NCBI RefSeq assembly: GCF_001629735.1 | Contig: NZ_CP015224.1 | Coordinates: 2,542,001 to 2,606,000 of the forward strand | Reading direction: 5' to 3' | DNA from: Lysinibacillus sphaericus | Lineage (GTDB): Bacteria; Bacillota; Bacilli; Bacillales_A; Planococcaceae | Length of the DNA: 64,000 bases | In this document: one piece after another, positions 51,806 through 62,539 of the stretch | Numbering within the stretch: position 1 is the stretch's first letter | How the letters are laid out: the number at the start of each line of letters is the position of its first letter | Notes under the pieces: generated by a model | What the model was told of the DNA's origin: nothing | Database searches by the model: none | What the model saw: the letters and a program-made list of their open reading frames with translations, nothing else | Translations under genes and position numbers: made by a program

Positions 51806-54172
51806 TTATTTCAATTCAACAACTGTGACGCCTAAGCCCCCTTCGCCGGCTTCACCAAAACGGAAGGATTTCACACGCTTATTGTTTTTCAAATAGCTTT
51901 GAATACCTTGGCGTAAAGCCCCAGTACCAACACCATGGATAATAGATACACGACCATAATTCGCGAGTAAAGCATCATCAATATACTTTTCTGTCCTTAA
52001 AATTGCATCTTCATAGCGCTCTCCACGCAAATCCAATTCTAATTTCACATGGCCATTTCGATTTTTTACACCAGCTGTTCGTACAATAGGCTCTTTTTCA
52101 GGTTTAATATACTCCAAATCACTATCAGAGATTTTCATTTTTAAAATCCCCATTTGGACAACCCATTCAGTATTCGAAACTTTTTCTAACAAAGTACCTC
52201 TTTGACCATAGCTTAACACCTTTACCTCATCCCCGACAACTAAGTTTTGTGCACGGGCTTTTACTTGTGCAGCTTTTTTTAGTACTTTATTATTTTCAAG
52301 CGGTGTTGCTTCTTCCAAACGTTTACGTGCTTCAATCAGTTCGTGCTCTTTAACAACTTGGTCGGCATTTTTACGCATTTCTCTCAGCTCAGCAATAATA
52401 CCTTCCGCTTCACGTTTCGCTTCTTCTACAATTTTACGAGCTTTTTCTTTAGCTTTCTTATCAAGTGCCTCTTTACGCTCTTCATAGGCTTGCAATTTAT
52501 CTTGTAGCTCTTTACGTAAGCTCTCTGACTCTAACAATAATGCATGGGAACGCTCTGCATCATCCTCCGATTGACGACGTGTTTCCTCTAATGAAGCAAT
52601 CATCGATTCAACCTCATGTCGATCTGTTCCTGTAAAGCCTTTAGCACGCTCAATAATGGACTCTGGGAGACCAAGGCGACTGGATATTTCAAATGCATTT
52701 GAACGTCCAGGAACACCAATTAATAAACGATAGGTAGGACTCAATGTTTCAATATCAAATTCTACACTGGCATTGGCAACACCAGGTCGATTATAACCGT
52801 ATGCTTTGAGTTCAGGATAGTGAGTCGTAGCCATCACACGAGCACCACGACCATGCACCTCATCTAAAATAGAAATGGCTAAAGCTGCCCCTTCTTGTGG
52901 GTCCGTCCCTGCTCCTAACTCATCAAATAGAACAAGTGACTCATGATCAAATTTTTGTAAGATGTCGACAATATTGACCATATGAGATGAGAATGTGGAA
53001 AGCGATTGCTCTATAGATTGCTCATCTCCAATATCAGCAAACAATTGTTTAAACACAGCAAGTTGAGATCCATCCAATGCTGGTACCGGTAACCCTGCTT
53101 GAGCCATTAATGTACACAAGCCAACTGTTTTTAAAGTGACCGTTTTACCACCTGTATTTGGACCCGTAATGACTATTGCTGTTATGTCTTTCCCAAACTC
53201 AATATCGTTTGGCACAGCTATATCTATTGGTAACAGAGGGTGGCGTGCACGAACAAGGCGGATATAGCCGTCCTGATTCATTTTAGGCATTGTACACTTA
53301 TTGGCTTGGCCATACTTGCCTTTAGCTAAAATGACATCGATATCCCCTAATACCTTTACTAAGTTAAATAAATCTGGTGCTACATCTTGCACCATTGCAC
53401 TTAAAGCTAGTAAAATTCTTTCAACCTCAGCCTGTTCTTTCATTTTCAAACGATGAATTTCATTATTCGCTTGGACGATAGAATCTGGCTCAATGAATAA
53501 TGTTTGTCCAGAAGAGGATTGGTCATGGACGATTCCACCGTAATGATGACGATATTCTTGCTTGACAGGAATGACAAAGCGATCATTCCGAATTGTAACA
53601 AGTGTATCAGATAGCATTTTCGATGCATTACTGCCACGGATTAAGCTCTCCAATTTAGAACGCACCTTAGCTTCTTCCGAGCGTAAGGATTGGCGAATAG
53701 TTCGTAAAGTTGTACTAGCCGAATCTAAAACGGCTCCGTTATCATCAATACAGTTATTAATTTCATGCTGTAATCCCGTTAATACAGGCATTGTTTCCTT
53801 TTTAGCGATGAAATGTGGAATCTCAATTACTTCATCGGCTTCTAAATCCTCGATAAAATTGCGGAGAATTCTACTAGCTCGAATTGTACTAGAAATTTCC
53901 ATTAGCTCTATCGCTGCTAACATGCCCCCTATTTGTGCTCTTCTTGCAGATGGTCGAACATCAAATATCCCACCCATCGGTACATTACCTTTTACACGTA
54001 AAATGGATAAACCCTCATCCATTTCTTCTAATAGTTGTACTACTTTATCATAATCAGTCTGTGGTACAAGCTCCTCGATGGCTGATTTCCCAATTGAAGA
54101 AGTACAATAGGTAGCCACTTGTTGCCGTACTTTATCGTATTCTAGTGTTTTCAATGCGCGTTCTGCAATCAC
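51806..54172 (-). CDS. mutS2: MutS2 ATPase/endonuclease
   Basis: A 788-aa protein. The GTG at 54172 is spaced properly from GAGGAGG; the first possible GTG at 54181 lies inside that site. The MutS ATPase has Walker A ITGPNTGGKTVTLKTVG near 330, STFSSHM and LFDELGAGTDPQEGAALA near 405; a long coiled coil follows, and the C-terminus is an Smr nuclease domain with LDLRGERYEDA and HGVGTGALRQGI. MutS2 suppresses recombination and, in B. subtilis, acts on collided ribosomes. Confidence 0.96.
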   Translation of the reverse strand: MIAERALKTLEYDKVRQQVATYCTSSIGKSAIEELVPQTDYDKVVQLLEEMDEGLSILRVKGNVPMGGIFDVRPSARRAQIGGMLAAIELMEISSTIRASRILRNFIEDLEADEVIEIPHFIAKKETMPVLTGLQHEINNCIDDNGAVLDSASTTLRTIRQSLRSEEAKVRSKLESLIRGSNASKMLSDTLVTIRNDRFVIPVKQEYRHHYGGIVHDQSSSGQTLFIEPDSIVQANNEIHRLKMKEQAEVERILLALSAMVQDVAPDLFNLVKVLGDIDVILAKGKYGQANKCTMPKMNQDGYIRLVRARHPLLPIDIAVPNDIEFGKDITAIVITGPNTGGKTVTLKTVGLCTLMAQAGLPVPALDGSQLAVFKQLFADIGDEQSIEQSLSTFSSHMVNIVDILQKFDHESLVLFDELGAGTDPQEGAALAISILDEVHGRGARVMATTHYPELKAYGYNRPGVANASVEFDIETLSPTYRLLIGVPGRSNAFEISSRLGLPESIIERAKGFTGTDRHEVESMIASLEETRRQSEDDAERSHALLLESESLRKELQDKLQAYEERKEALDKKAKEKARKIVEEAKREAEGIIAELREMRKNADQVVKEHELIEARKRLEEATPLENNKVLKKAAQVKARAQNLVVGDEVKVLSYGQRGTLLEKVSNTEWVVQMGILKMKISDSDLEYIKPEKEPIVRTAGVKNRNGHVKLELDLRGERYEDAILRTEKYIDDALLANYGRVSIIHGVGTGALRQGIQSYLKNNKRVKSFRFGEAGEGGLGVTVVELK

Positions 54173-54190
54173 TGAGAACACCTCCTCAAC

Positions 54191-55900
54191 CTATTTATTT
54201 CGTCGTATGAACGCTTCAAATTGATCACACGTCCATGTATTCACAATCAAATCTTTTGGTATCCATGCTCTATTGGCATAGCGAACTCCAATATCCATAA
54301 AACGTAAATGTGCCGAATCATGGGCATCCGTATTAATTGCTATTGGTACACCTGCTGCTAAAGCCATTTCTAAATGTTCAACACATAAATCAAGACGGTA
54401 AGGGTTGGCATTTAACTCTAAAATTTTACCATATTCCTTCGCCCAGGCAATTAACTGTTTCATATTAGGATTATAGCCATCACGATCTTCAATAATTCGC
54501 CCTGTAGGATGGGCAATCATATGGACATAAGGATTTTGCATAGCTGTCAGTAGACGTGCCATAATTTTTTCCTGTGATTGTGTAAAACTTGAATGGATAG
54601 AAGCAATCACAAAATCTAATTCCCGCAATACTTGATCATCAAAATCTAAGGTTCCATCCGGTAAAATATCCATTTCTGTACCTGTAAATAAATGAAATTC
54701 TGGGTGAGCTTCATTAAAAGCTTCAATTTCCACTCGCTGTTTTTTTAAACGCTCTGGTGTTAAACCATTTGCGACTTTTAGAAATTGAGAATGATCCGTA
54801 ATAACGCCATATTGATAGCCACGTGCTAGTAATGCCTTGCCCATTTCTGCAACAGAATATGCACCATCCGACCACGTCGTATGCATATGCAAATCAGCCT
54901 TAATATCCTCAAGTCGAACTAATTTTTGTATTTCCTCTGTTTTGTCAAACTCCTTTGTCCCTGAACGTAAGCTAGGTGGAATCCAAGGTAAATCAAAATG
55001 AGCAAAAAATGCCGCTTCATCTTGAAATGTTAGAACCGTACCATCTTCCTGCTCTACACCATATTCACTAATTTTTTCTCCTCGCGCTTTTGCAAGTTGG
55101 CGCATGCGTACATTATGGTCCTTAGAGCCGGTAAAATGATGCAAGGCAGTTGCATATTCCTTGTCCTTCACTAAGCGAAAATCAACGCTGACTGGCTCAT
55201 CTAAATCCAAAATCACCGAGATTTTTGTATCTCCTGCTGCAACAACCTCTTGAATGGCTAATGTATTTATTAAATTTTCACGGACTACGTCAACCGCTTC
55301 TGTTACAACAATAAAATCAATATCTTTACTAGTCTCCACTGCCCGACGGAAACTTCCAGCTACTGAAAAACGTTCCACTTCCTCCATACTATCTAGAAGG
55401 GCCTCTATTTGTAAAACCACAGGCTCTAGCTGCCAAATGGGTAAACGCTCAGAACGATTAGCTAAATTGGCAAGCTCCTTTAAAATTTTCTCTTCTGTTT
55501 TGGCAGCAAAGCCGGCTAATTCACGAACCTTGCCTGCTTCACAAGCCTCCTTTAAGCTTTCCGCTGAATCGATGCTTAGCTCTTGGTGAAGCTTGGCTAT
55601 CTTTTTTCCACCTAAACCTGGCAACTTTAACAATGGCAATAATCCTTTAGGTACAATCTCTTCTAGGTCTTTTAGCAAACTCGATTCACCCGTTACCATC
55701 AAATCCTCAATAACAGCAGCCGTCCCCTTGCCAATACCTTTAAGTTTGGTTACATCATCCATTTCACTTAATGAACGCTCGTCTCCTTCAAGTGCTGCGG
55801 CTGCTTTTCGAAAAGCAGATACCTTGAATGGATTTTCACCTTGCAATTCCATGTACAGAGCAATTTTTTCGAGTGTACGAATAATGGTTTTTTTATTCAC
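54191..55900 (-). CDS. polX: DNA polymerase/3'-5' exonuclease PolX
   Basis: A 569-aa family X polymerase. Start at GTG 55900, 8 bases after AGGAGG (TTG 55903 is also possible). N-terminal HhH region LKGIGKGTAAVIEDL and LKLPGLGGKKIAKLHQEL, the nucleotidyltransferase site AGSFRRAVETSKDIDFIVV and the C-terminal PHP nuclease starting DLHMHTTWSDGAYSVAEM. It takes part in base-excision repair. Confidence 0.96.
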   Translation of the reverse strand: MNKKTIIRTLEKIALYMELQGENPFKVSAFRKAAAALEGDERSLSEMDDVTKLKGIGKGTAAVIEDLMVTGESSLLKDLEEIVPKGLLPLLKLPGLGGKKIAKLHQELSIDSAESLKEACEAGKVRELAGFAAKTEEKILKELANLANRSERLPIWQLEPVVLQIEALLDSMEEVERFSVAGSFRRAVETSKDIDFIVVTEAVDVVRENLINTLAIQEVVAAGDTKISVILDLDEPVSVDFRLVKDKEYATALHHFTGSKDHNVRMRQLAKARGEKISEYGVEQEDGTVLTFQDEAAFFAHFDLPWIPPSLRSGTKEFDKTEEIQKLVRLEDIKADLHMHTTWSDGAYSVAEMGKALLARGYQYGVITDHSQFLKVANGLTPERLKKQRVEIEAFNEAHPEFHLFTGTEMDILPDGTLDFDDQVLRELDFVIASIHSSFTQSQEKIMARLLTAMQNPYVHMIAHPTGRIIEDRDGYNPNMKQLIAWAKEYGKILELNANPYRLDLCVEHLEMALAAGVPIAINTDAHDSAHLRFMDIGVRYANRAWIPKDLIVNTWTCDQFEAFIRRNK

Positions 55901-55959
55901 CAATAATTCCTCCTATCGTAAAAACACTTCTCTCAAAACAGAGAGAAGTGCATAGTTGA

Positions 55960-56499
55960 CTATTGCATATAAATATACCACCAGTTTTGGAACATCTTTG
56001 TAATGACCGGTGTATGCTCTAAAATAAGACCACTTAACAATGACTTCGACATTAAATTTTGTATGCTATCAATCGGTAGTAAAGCGCATACGTATAGCAA
56101 AATAAACATAATTAAATAGTTTTCAATCATGCCGAACAGCGCTCCTAGCCAACGATTTACTGTATTCAGTACAGGTAAATAAGCGATAAAGTCAAAAATC
56201 GATGCCACAATTTGCAATGTTATTTTTACGGCGAAGAAAATTACCGCAAAAGCAATTACACGATAGAATGTGCGGTCTAAATCTAGACTGTCTATCACGA
56301 CACCAAGACTACCTGTATCAGTAACTCCTGGATATGGAACCCAAAATACAAATTTTTGTGCTAATGGCTTATAATAAATATACGCAACAATTAGGGCTAC
56401 TATAAAGCTGACAATGTGCATCATTTGTACAATAAAACCACGTTTTGCACCGACACCAATTCCAGCTAACAGTACCACTAATATGATTAAATCTAACAT
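55960..56499 (-). CDS. cvpA: CvpA-family membrane protein
   Basis: A 179-aa protein with four membrane helices (MLDLIILVVLLAGIGVGA at the start, ALIVAYIYY, VIFFAVKITLQIVASI and YLIMFILLYVCALL). The ATG at 56499 is 9 bases after AAAGGG. CvpA/YshB proteins follow zapA in bacilli; a role in envelope homeostasis or colicin V-type processes has been proposed. It overlaps the zapA stop region. Confidence 0.9.
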   Translation of the reverse strand: MLDLIILVVLLAGIGVGAKRGFIVQMMHIVSFIVALIVAYIYYKPLAQKFVFWVPYPGVTDTGSLGVVIDSLDLDRTFYRVIAFAVIFFAVKITLQIVASIFDFIAYLPVLNTVNRWLGALFGMIENYLIMFILLYVCALLPIDSIQNLMSKSLLSGLILEHTPVITKMFQNWWYIYMQ

Positions 56500-56504
56500 T
56501 CTCT

Positions 56505-56765
56505 TCAACCCTTTAATTTTTTCAATTCTTCTTCCAGTTGCTCCAGCCGCTCTTTTAATAGTAAATTATCATGTACTGTATTTACTGCTGTCAGAACAGC
56601 AAGTTTTGTGCTATCAAGTGAGGGATTATGTACGTTCATCTCGCGCATACGGTCATCAACAATCGAAGCAACAAGTCGCATATGGCCAATGGATTCCAAG
56701 CCGACCATTTTATATGTATGACCATATATTTCCACAGAAATTTTATTCTTTTCTTGTTTTTCCAT
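56505..56765 (-). CDS. zapA: Cell-division protein ZapA
   Basis: An 86-aa protein with [20 protein letters not shown] at the N-terminus and a C-terminal coiled coil ([19 protein letters not shown]). ZapA cross-links FtsZ filaments. It is transcribed divergently from rnhC and begins the zapA-cvpA-polX-mutS2-yshE operon. Confidence 0.95.
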
Positions 56766-56900
56766 AGTCGCACCCTCCTATAAATTCGATACTCGCAAGA
56801 TTTTTTTCGCTTGCTAGCACCATCACACAAAAAAGCTATTTATTATCATACCATGAAAGGTATAAAATTGTGAACAATGAGGACAGAAAGGATCGATTAA

Positions 56901-57827
56901 ATGTCAAATATTGTGCTTTCCATTTCAACAAATATTCAAAAAGAGGTGATGGCATACTATGCAGCCAACTATATTGAACGTAAGGCTGCTGGTGTAATCT
57001 TCGCCGCAAAACTACCAGATACCTCCATAACAATGTATAAATCAGGAAAATTAATGTTTCAAGGTGGTGGCGCTGAGCGTGAAGCTGCCCGCTGGGGGAC
57101 AATTGAAAAAACACCGAATTCGAAATCAGCTATTATTGGGGCAAAGGGGGATACACTACCAGACCAATTTGCATTGATGTCCGTATTAGGCTCAGATGAA
57201 ACAGGCACAGGGGATTATTTTGGCCCCATGACAGTAGCTGCCGTGTATGTACCTTCATCCAAAATTGAACTAATCAATGAGCTTGGTGTCAAAGACTCAA
57301 AAATGTTATCGGATGATTATATGCGGAAAATTGCTCCTGATTTACGAGCAGCCTGCGTTCATAGTGTTCTCATCTTACGCAATGAAAAATATAACAGCCT
57401 ACAAGCAAAAGGCTATTCACAAGGGAAAATGAAAGCCATGATGCACAACAAGGCACTGCACAACACCCTGGCAAAAATGGCTCCCGAAACACCTGAATAT
57501 ATCTTAATTGATCAGTTTGCAGAACGGGGTGTTTATTACAATTACTTAAAAAACGAACGAGAAATTGTACAGGAAAGCGTGTACTTTTCTACTAAAGCCG
57601 AGCAATTGCATGTAGCCGTGGCCACAGCATCCATTCTAGCTCGTGCTGCGTTTTTAAAGGAAATGGATCGTCTAAGTGATATAGCGGGTCTAGAGTTAAT
57701 GAAAGGGGCCTCAAACAAGGTAGATGTGCAAGCTGCACGTATTTGGCGTAAACAAGGCGAAGAATTTCTACGCTCCATTACAAAATGGCATTTTGCTAAT
57801 ACAGAAAAAGCGAGAAAGATGATTTAA
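56901..57827 (+). CDS. rnhC: Ribonuclease HIII
   Basis: A 308-aa enzyme that cleaves RNA in RNA-DNA hybrids. An N-terminal TBP-like substrate-binding domain precedes the catalytic part with VLGSDETGTGDYFGPMTVAA near residue 95 (the Asp-Glu pair) and ILIDQFAERG near residue 200. GGACAGAAAGGAT precedes the ATG. Between rnhC and pheT an IS1182-like element has been inserted. Confidence 0.96.
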   Translation: MSNIVLSISTNIQKEVMAYYAANYIERKAAGVIFAAKLPDTSITMYKSGKLMFQGGGAEREAARWGTIEKTPNSKSAIIGAKGDTLPDQFALMSVLGSDETGTGDYFGPMTVAAVYVPSSKIELINELGVKDSKMLSDDYMRKIAPDLRAACVHSVLILRNEKYNSLQAKGYSQGKMKAMMHNKALHNTLAKMAPETPEYILIDQFAERGVYYNYLKNEREIVQESVYFSTKAEQLHVAVATASILARAAFLKEMDRLSDIAGLELMKGASNKVDVQAARIWRKQGEEFLRSITKWHFANTEKARKMI

Positions 57828-57911
57828 AAAACTACTATATATAAATTAACCACTAAAAAAGATTGTCTATATGACAGTATTTTTTCTTTTACAATGAAAT
57901 AAAGTAAAGCC

Positions 57912-58038
57912 GTTGATTTCCACTACGGGCGGACGCTTTCCGCGGGCGGGGTCGAGCTGCTTCCCTCGCTTCGCTCAGTCCAGGATCTCGACTTTCCCGC
58001 TTTTCCCGCAGGAGTCGCCGCCCTTCGTTCCCATCAAC
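57912..58038. repeat. 127-bp GC-rich palindromic repeat at the IS1182-like element
   Basis: GTTGATTTCCACTACGGGCGG at the left is matched by the reverse complement of CCGCCCTTCGTTCCCATCAAC at the right, with further GC-rich complementarity (CCCGC...GCGGG) between. Base composition is clearly higher in GC than the surroundings. A shortened copy is at 20408-20460. It is the 5' terminal structure of the element or a nested MITE-like repeat. Confidence 0.75.
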
Positions 58039-58100
58039 TTCTACATAAAGTACTCCATCTACATAGGGTGTTGAAAAGTAAATTTTTGAGGTGATAAACG

Positions 58101-58874
58101 ATGATGACGAAGAATCCATCCAATGAACGAGAACAATTAGAAATGTTAACGATTGATCCATTAGTTCCCAACAATCATTTAGTGCGAAAACTAGAGGCTG
58201 CTATTGATTTTTCATTTATCTATCCTTTAGAAGGCTTTGTCTTAGGTGCCATTGTGACTCCGGAAAATGTGCACGATAGCCATGTATTGCAGCCACTTGT
58301 GGAAAGGGTCATTCAAAACGTTCAAAAACCATTAGCTGTTGCGGCAGACGCAGCCTATAAAACACCAGCGATTACGAACTTTTTGTTAGAGAATCAAATG
58401 TTGCCTGTTCTTCCATATACACGTCCTAAAACGAAAGATGGATTCTTCCGAAAGCATGAGTATATATATGACGAGCACTATAATTGTTATCTTTGCCCAC
58501 AAGAGCAGATATTGAAGTATGCGACAACGACGAAGGAAGGATATCGCCAATATAAATCGAATCCTTTGATTTGTGCGAAGTGTCCATGCCTTTCCCAATG
58601 TACAGAAAGTAAGCATCATCAAAAACTCATTCAACGTCATATTTGGGCGTCGTATGTGGAGGAAGCTGAACATTTACGCCATTCCTATGACATCAAACAA
58701 ATTTATGCCAAGCGCAAAGAAACGATTGAGCGTGTCTTTGCGGATGCAAAAGAAAAGCATGGTAAGCGATGGACAACCTTAAGAGGTCTAAAAAAATGGT
58801 CCATGCAGGCGATGCTTACTTTTGCTGCCATGAATTTAAAGAAACTAGCTATTTGGACGTGGCAGACAGCTTAA
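58101..58874 (+). mobile_element. IS1182-like transposase with internal deletion
   Basis: A 257-aa frame from ATG 58101 behind GAGGTGATAAACG. The N-terminus (MLTIDPLVPNNHLVRKLEAA, IDFSFIY) is joined directly to the C-terminal domain (FVLGAIVTPENVHDSHVLQP, the CP-CLSQCTESKHH zinc-type Cys cluster and ERVFADAKEKHGKRWTTLRG). Full-length members are about 450-480 aa, so some 200 residues, including part of the catalytic core, have been lost in frame. It is probably inactive but could be mobilised in trans. Confidence 0.88.
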
Positions 58875-58953
58875 TAGAGCATCTATGCTCGAAGAGAATG
58901 TTGGATAGCAATGATTTACTAAATATTGAAAATAAAAGAGAAAGAAAAATGAC

Positions 58954-58988
58954 AAAAGTCATCGAGAGTAAACTTCTCGATGACTTTT
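58954..58988. terminator. Terminator downstream of pheT
   Basis: AAAAGTCATCGAGA pairs with TCTCGATGACTTTT; T-rich sequence follows on both strands. It lies between the IS element and the pheT stop. Confidence 0.8.
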
Positions 58989-59033
58989 GACTAAGTTTAA
59001 GACCATCTAAAACGACAGTCTTTATTATAAATT

Positions 59034-61451
59034 TTAGCGTACCTCTGTACCGTCGATTGTAGCAATTGCTTTTAGTACTTTATTGTGTGCAGCTACTACT
59101 TCTTCATCTGTTAACGTACGTTCTGGGTCGAAGTATGTGAGTGAGAATGCTACAGATTTTTTCCCTTGCTCCATTTTCTCACCTTCGTAAACGTCAAATA
59201 CACGGATATCCTTCAATAATTTCACGCCGGCTTCATTAATAGCTTTAACGACTTCACCTGCAGTTGTTATACGGTCCATAATGAGCGCAATATCACGAGA
59301 CATTGCAGGGAAACGAGGTACTGGTGTATAAGCAAGTGGCGCTTCTTGATTTGTTGCATTTAATAGAGCAACGAGATTCATTTCCATGATATAAGTATCT
59401 TTTACACCCCATGCTTTTTCCTCTGCAGGATGTAGTCCACCTATGATCCCAACTTGCTCGCCATCTAATAATATGCTAGCTGTACGACCTGGATGTAATC
59501 CATCAATTTGTGCTTTTTCAAATGAAATACGATTTCCTAGACCAAGCTTGCCAATGACACCCTCGATAACACCTTTTAAGACGAAGAAATCTACAGCCTT
59601 TTTCTCACCTTGCCATGCGTGATCTAGCCATTTCCCTGTAAGGACTGCTGCTAGATGCTCTTCTTCGAAAGGCTGTCCTTCCTCCGATTGACCAAGAAAT
59701 ACTGAGCCAATTTCATATAGTGCTACACTGTCTGCTTGGCGGGCAACATTATAGGCTGCTGCTTCGATTAAGTGTGGAACTAGGCTTTGTCGTAGTGTAG
59801 AGCGATCTTCGCTCATAGGCATTAGTAAACGAGTTACTGGCTCGGCTTTCAATGCAAATCGTTGTGACAGCGCATCAGATGTTAATGAATACGTCACAGC
59901 TTGATACAGACCAGCACCCTCCATATAGCTACGAACAACACGACGATTAGCTTGATAAGATGTCAAACTACCTACTTGTGTTGCACCTTCTGGTAATGTC
60001 ATTGGAATCTCATCATAGCCATAAAGTCGAGCAATTTCCTCTACGATATCCTCTTCGATTTTAATATCCTGACGACGTGTTGGTGCATCAATAATTAATA
60101 AACCATTTGCAGCTTCTACTCCGAATTTTAGGCGCTCTAAAATAGAAAGCATATCCTCTAATGCGATCTTCATGCCTAAACGTTCGTTAATAAAATCTGG
60201 TGAAACGACAACACGTGCTGGTGTTTTGTCTAACTCGTCTACTATACATGTTCCTTCCAATACTTCACCACCAGCTAATGCAGCAAGTAATGTTGCAGCA
60301 CGTTCGGCAGCAGGTAAAACACGGTTAGGGTCCACCCCTTTTTCAAAGCGAGCAGATGCATCTGATCGAAGGCCAAGATGACGAGATGTTTGACGCACTG
60401 TTAAGCCATCGAAATAAGCTGATTCAATGACAACAGTCGTTGTAGAATCCGTTACCTCAGAATTAGCACCACCCATTAAACCAGCTATAGCAACTGGCTC
60501 TTTGCCATTCGTAATAACTAAATCTGACGCTCTTAATGTACGTTCTTGATCATCCAAAGTTGTGATTTTCTCACCATCTGTCGCTTTACGAACAACGATT
60601 TCACCCGTTGCTAGGCTATCATAGTCGAAGGCATGAAGTGGTTGACCATATTCCATTAACACATAATTCGTCACATCCACTACGTTATTATGCGGGCGCA
60701 CACCTGCTGCCATCAAACGATTTTGAAGCCACATTGGAGACTCACCAATTTTGACATTTTTCACAACTTTTGCGACGTACATTGGATTTGCTTGCATATC
60801 TTCCACGCGAAGCTTTAGTAAATCCTCTGCTTTTTCATTGGCAGCTTGATAAGCGATATTTGGATACTTTACTTCCTCTGACAGGATAGCACCCACCTCA
60901 TACGCTACACCTAGCATTGAAAGTGCATCTGAGCGATTTGGTGTTAAACCAAGCTCTAGCACCGTATCGCGTAAGCCTAGAATGGCTAGCGCGTCAGTTC
61001 CTACTTCCGCATCCTCCGGAAGCACGTAAATGCCCTCAGAATAAGCTTTAGGAACAAGCTTTCCTTCAATACCAAGCTCTTGTAATGAACAGATCATGCC
61101 ATTTGATTCATGTCCTCGGAGTTTGGCCTTTTTAATTTTAATACCGCCTGGCAAATGGGCACCTGGGCGAGCCACAATTACTTTTTGACCAGCATCTACA
61201 TTGGGAGCACCACAAATAATTTGTTGAGGCTCTTCTTCTCCAACATCAACTTGACAAATATTTAATTTATCGGCTTCTGGATGTTTATCCTTTGATACAA
61301 CATATCCGACTACAACTTTATCCATTGCATTCGCACGATCAATGACTGCGTCTACTTCAATCCCTGAGCGTGTAATTTTTTCTGCTAATAGCTCAGGTGC
61401 TAAGTCCTGTGTATTGACATATTCTTTTAACCATTCTAATGATACTAACAT
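59034..61451 (-). CDS. pheT: Phenylalanyl-tRNA synthetase beta subunit
   Basis: An 805-aa subunit with N-terminal tRNA-binding OB fold (VVGYVVSKDKHPEADKLNIC, VDVGEEEPQQIICGAPNV), B3/B4 editing domain, B5 domain, the catalytic-like core and a C-terminal anticodon-binding FDX-ACB domain (PRFPAMSRDIALIMD, FDVYEGEKMEQGKKSVAFSL). The length is normal. It follows pheS by 12 bases. Confidence 0.98.
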   Translation of the reverse strand: MLVSLEWLKEYVNTQDLAPELLAEKITRSGIEVDAVIDRANAMDKVVVGYVVSKDKHPEADKLNICQVDVGEEEPQQIICGAPNVDAGQKVIVARPGAHLPGGIKIKKAKLRGHESNGMICSLQELGIEGKLVPKAYSEGIYVLPEDAEVGTDALAILGLRDTVLELGLTPNRSDALSMLGVAYEVGAILSEEVKYPNIAYQAANEKAEDLLKLRVEDMQANPMYVAKVVKNVKIGESPMWLQNRLMAAGVRPHNNVVDVTNYVLMEYGQPLHAFDYDSLATGEIVVRKATDGEKITTLDDQERTLRASDLVITNGKEPVAIAGLMGGANSEVTDSTTTVVIESAYFDGLTVRQTSRHLGLRSDASARFEKGVDPNRVLPAAERAATLLAALAGGEVLEGTCIVDELDKTPARVVVSPDFINERLGMKIALEDMLSILERLKFGVEAANGLLIIDAPTRRQDIKIEEDIVEEIARLYGYDEIPMTLPEGATQVGSLTSYQANRRVVRSYMEGAGLYQAVTYSLTSDALSQRFALKAEPVTRLLMPMSEDRSTLRQSLVPHLIEAAAYNVARQADSVALYEIGSVFLGQSEEGQPFEEEHLAAVLTGKWLDHAWQGEKKAVDFFVLKGVIEGVIGKLGLGNRISFEKAQIDGLHPGRTASILLDGEQVGIIGGLHPAEEKAWGVKDTYIMEMNLVALLNATNQEAPLAYTPVPRFPAMSRDIALIMDRITTAGEVVKAINEAGVKLLKDIRVFDVYEGEKMEQGKKSVAFSLTYFDPERTLTDEEVVAAHNKVLKAIATIDGTEVR

Positions 61452-61463
61452 ATTTTATCCCCC

Positions 61464-62501
61464 TTACGCCTCTGTTCGCTCGAATTGTGATAAGAAACGA
61501 GTGTCACTTGTATAGAAATGTCGAATATCGTCGACACCATATTTCAACATGGCAATACGCTCTGCACCAATACCAAATGCGAAACCAGAAACTTTCTTCG
61601 GATCATAGCCAGCCATTTCTAAGACGTTTGGATGAACCATACCTGCTCCTAGTATCTCAATCCAGCCAGTGCTCTTACATACGTTACATCCTGCACCACC
61701 GCATTTAAAGCATGAGATATCCATTTCAACAGATGGTTCTGTGAATGGGAAGAAGCTCGGACGAAGTCGAATTTCACGTTCAGCACCAAACATTTTTTTT
61801 GCTAAGGTATCTAAAGTTCCTTTTAAATCACTCATACGAATATTTTCCCCAATTACTAAACCTTCAATTTGCATAAATTGATGTGAGTGAGTGGCATCAT
61901 CATTATCACGACGGAATACTTTTCCTGGACAGATGATACGAATAGATTCACCTTTTTTAGCTTCCATAGTACGAGCCTGTACAGGTGATGTATGGGTACG
62001 TAATAATATTTCCTCGGAAATATAGAACGAGTCTTGCATGTCACGAGCAGGATGACCCTTTGGTAAATTTAATGCTTCAAAGTTATAGTAGTCCTTCTCT
62101 ACTTCAGGACCCTCTGCAATTTCATAGCCCATGCCAATAAATAAATCTTCAATTTCTTCAATAACACGTGTCAATGGATGACGATTCCCGACTTTTATTG
62201 CACGTCCAGGTAAAGTAACATCAATCGACTCACTTGCTAATTTTTCAGCAATAGCCGCTTCTTCAAGTACAGCAGCCTTTGACTCTAATACTGCCGTTAC
62301 GTTTTCACGAACATTATTCACTAAAGCACCCATTTTTGGTCGCTCTTCAGCTGATAATTTACCCATACCTTTTAATAAATCAGTAATGGGCCCTTTTTTC
62401 CCTAAATATGCAACACGTACTTCATTTAATTCTTTTAGACTTGCTGCCGCTTCAATTTTAGCAAGTGCTTCTTGCTCTAATTGCTTTAATTGCTCTTCCA
62501 T
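61464..62501 (-). CDS. pheS: Phenylalanyl-tRNA synthetase alpha subunit
   Basis: A 345-aa class II synthetase subunit. Motif 2 region [20 protein letters not shown], the Cys-rich [17 protein letters not shown] and motif 3 [20 protein letters not shown] are present; an N-terminal coiled coil binds tRNA. The T-box leader upstream with a UUC specifier shows regulation by phenylalanine supply. Confidence 0.98.
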   Translation of the reverse strand: MEEQLKQLEQEALAKIEAAASLKELNEVRVAYLGKKGPITDLLKGMGKLSAEERPKMGALVNNVRENVTAVLESKAAVLEEAAIAEKLASESIDVTLPGRAIKVGNRHPLTRVIEEIEDLFIGMGYEIAEGPEVEKDYYNFEALNLPKGHPARDMQDSFYISEEILLRTHTSPVQARTMEAKKGESIRIICPGKVFRRDNDDATHSHQFMQIEGLVIGENIRMSDLKGTLDTLAKKMFGAEREIRLRPSFFPFTEPSVEMDISCFKCGGAGCNVCKSTGWIEILGAGMVHPNVLEMAGYDPKKVSGFAFGIGAERIAMLKYGVDDIRHFYTSDTRFLSQFERTEA

Positions 62502-62539
62502 GTTAAAACCTCCCTAGAAAATTAACGCCTGTTTTTAGG

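Noticed and set aside
57889-58161. 90-aa minus-strand frame in the GC-rich repeat
   Set aside because: It is created by the palindromic repeat, has repetitive Arg/Ala/Ser composition and overlaps the transposase start.
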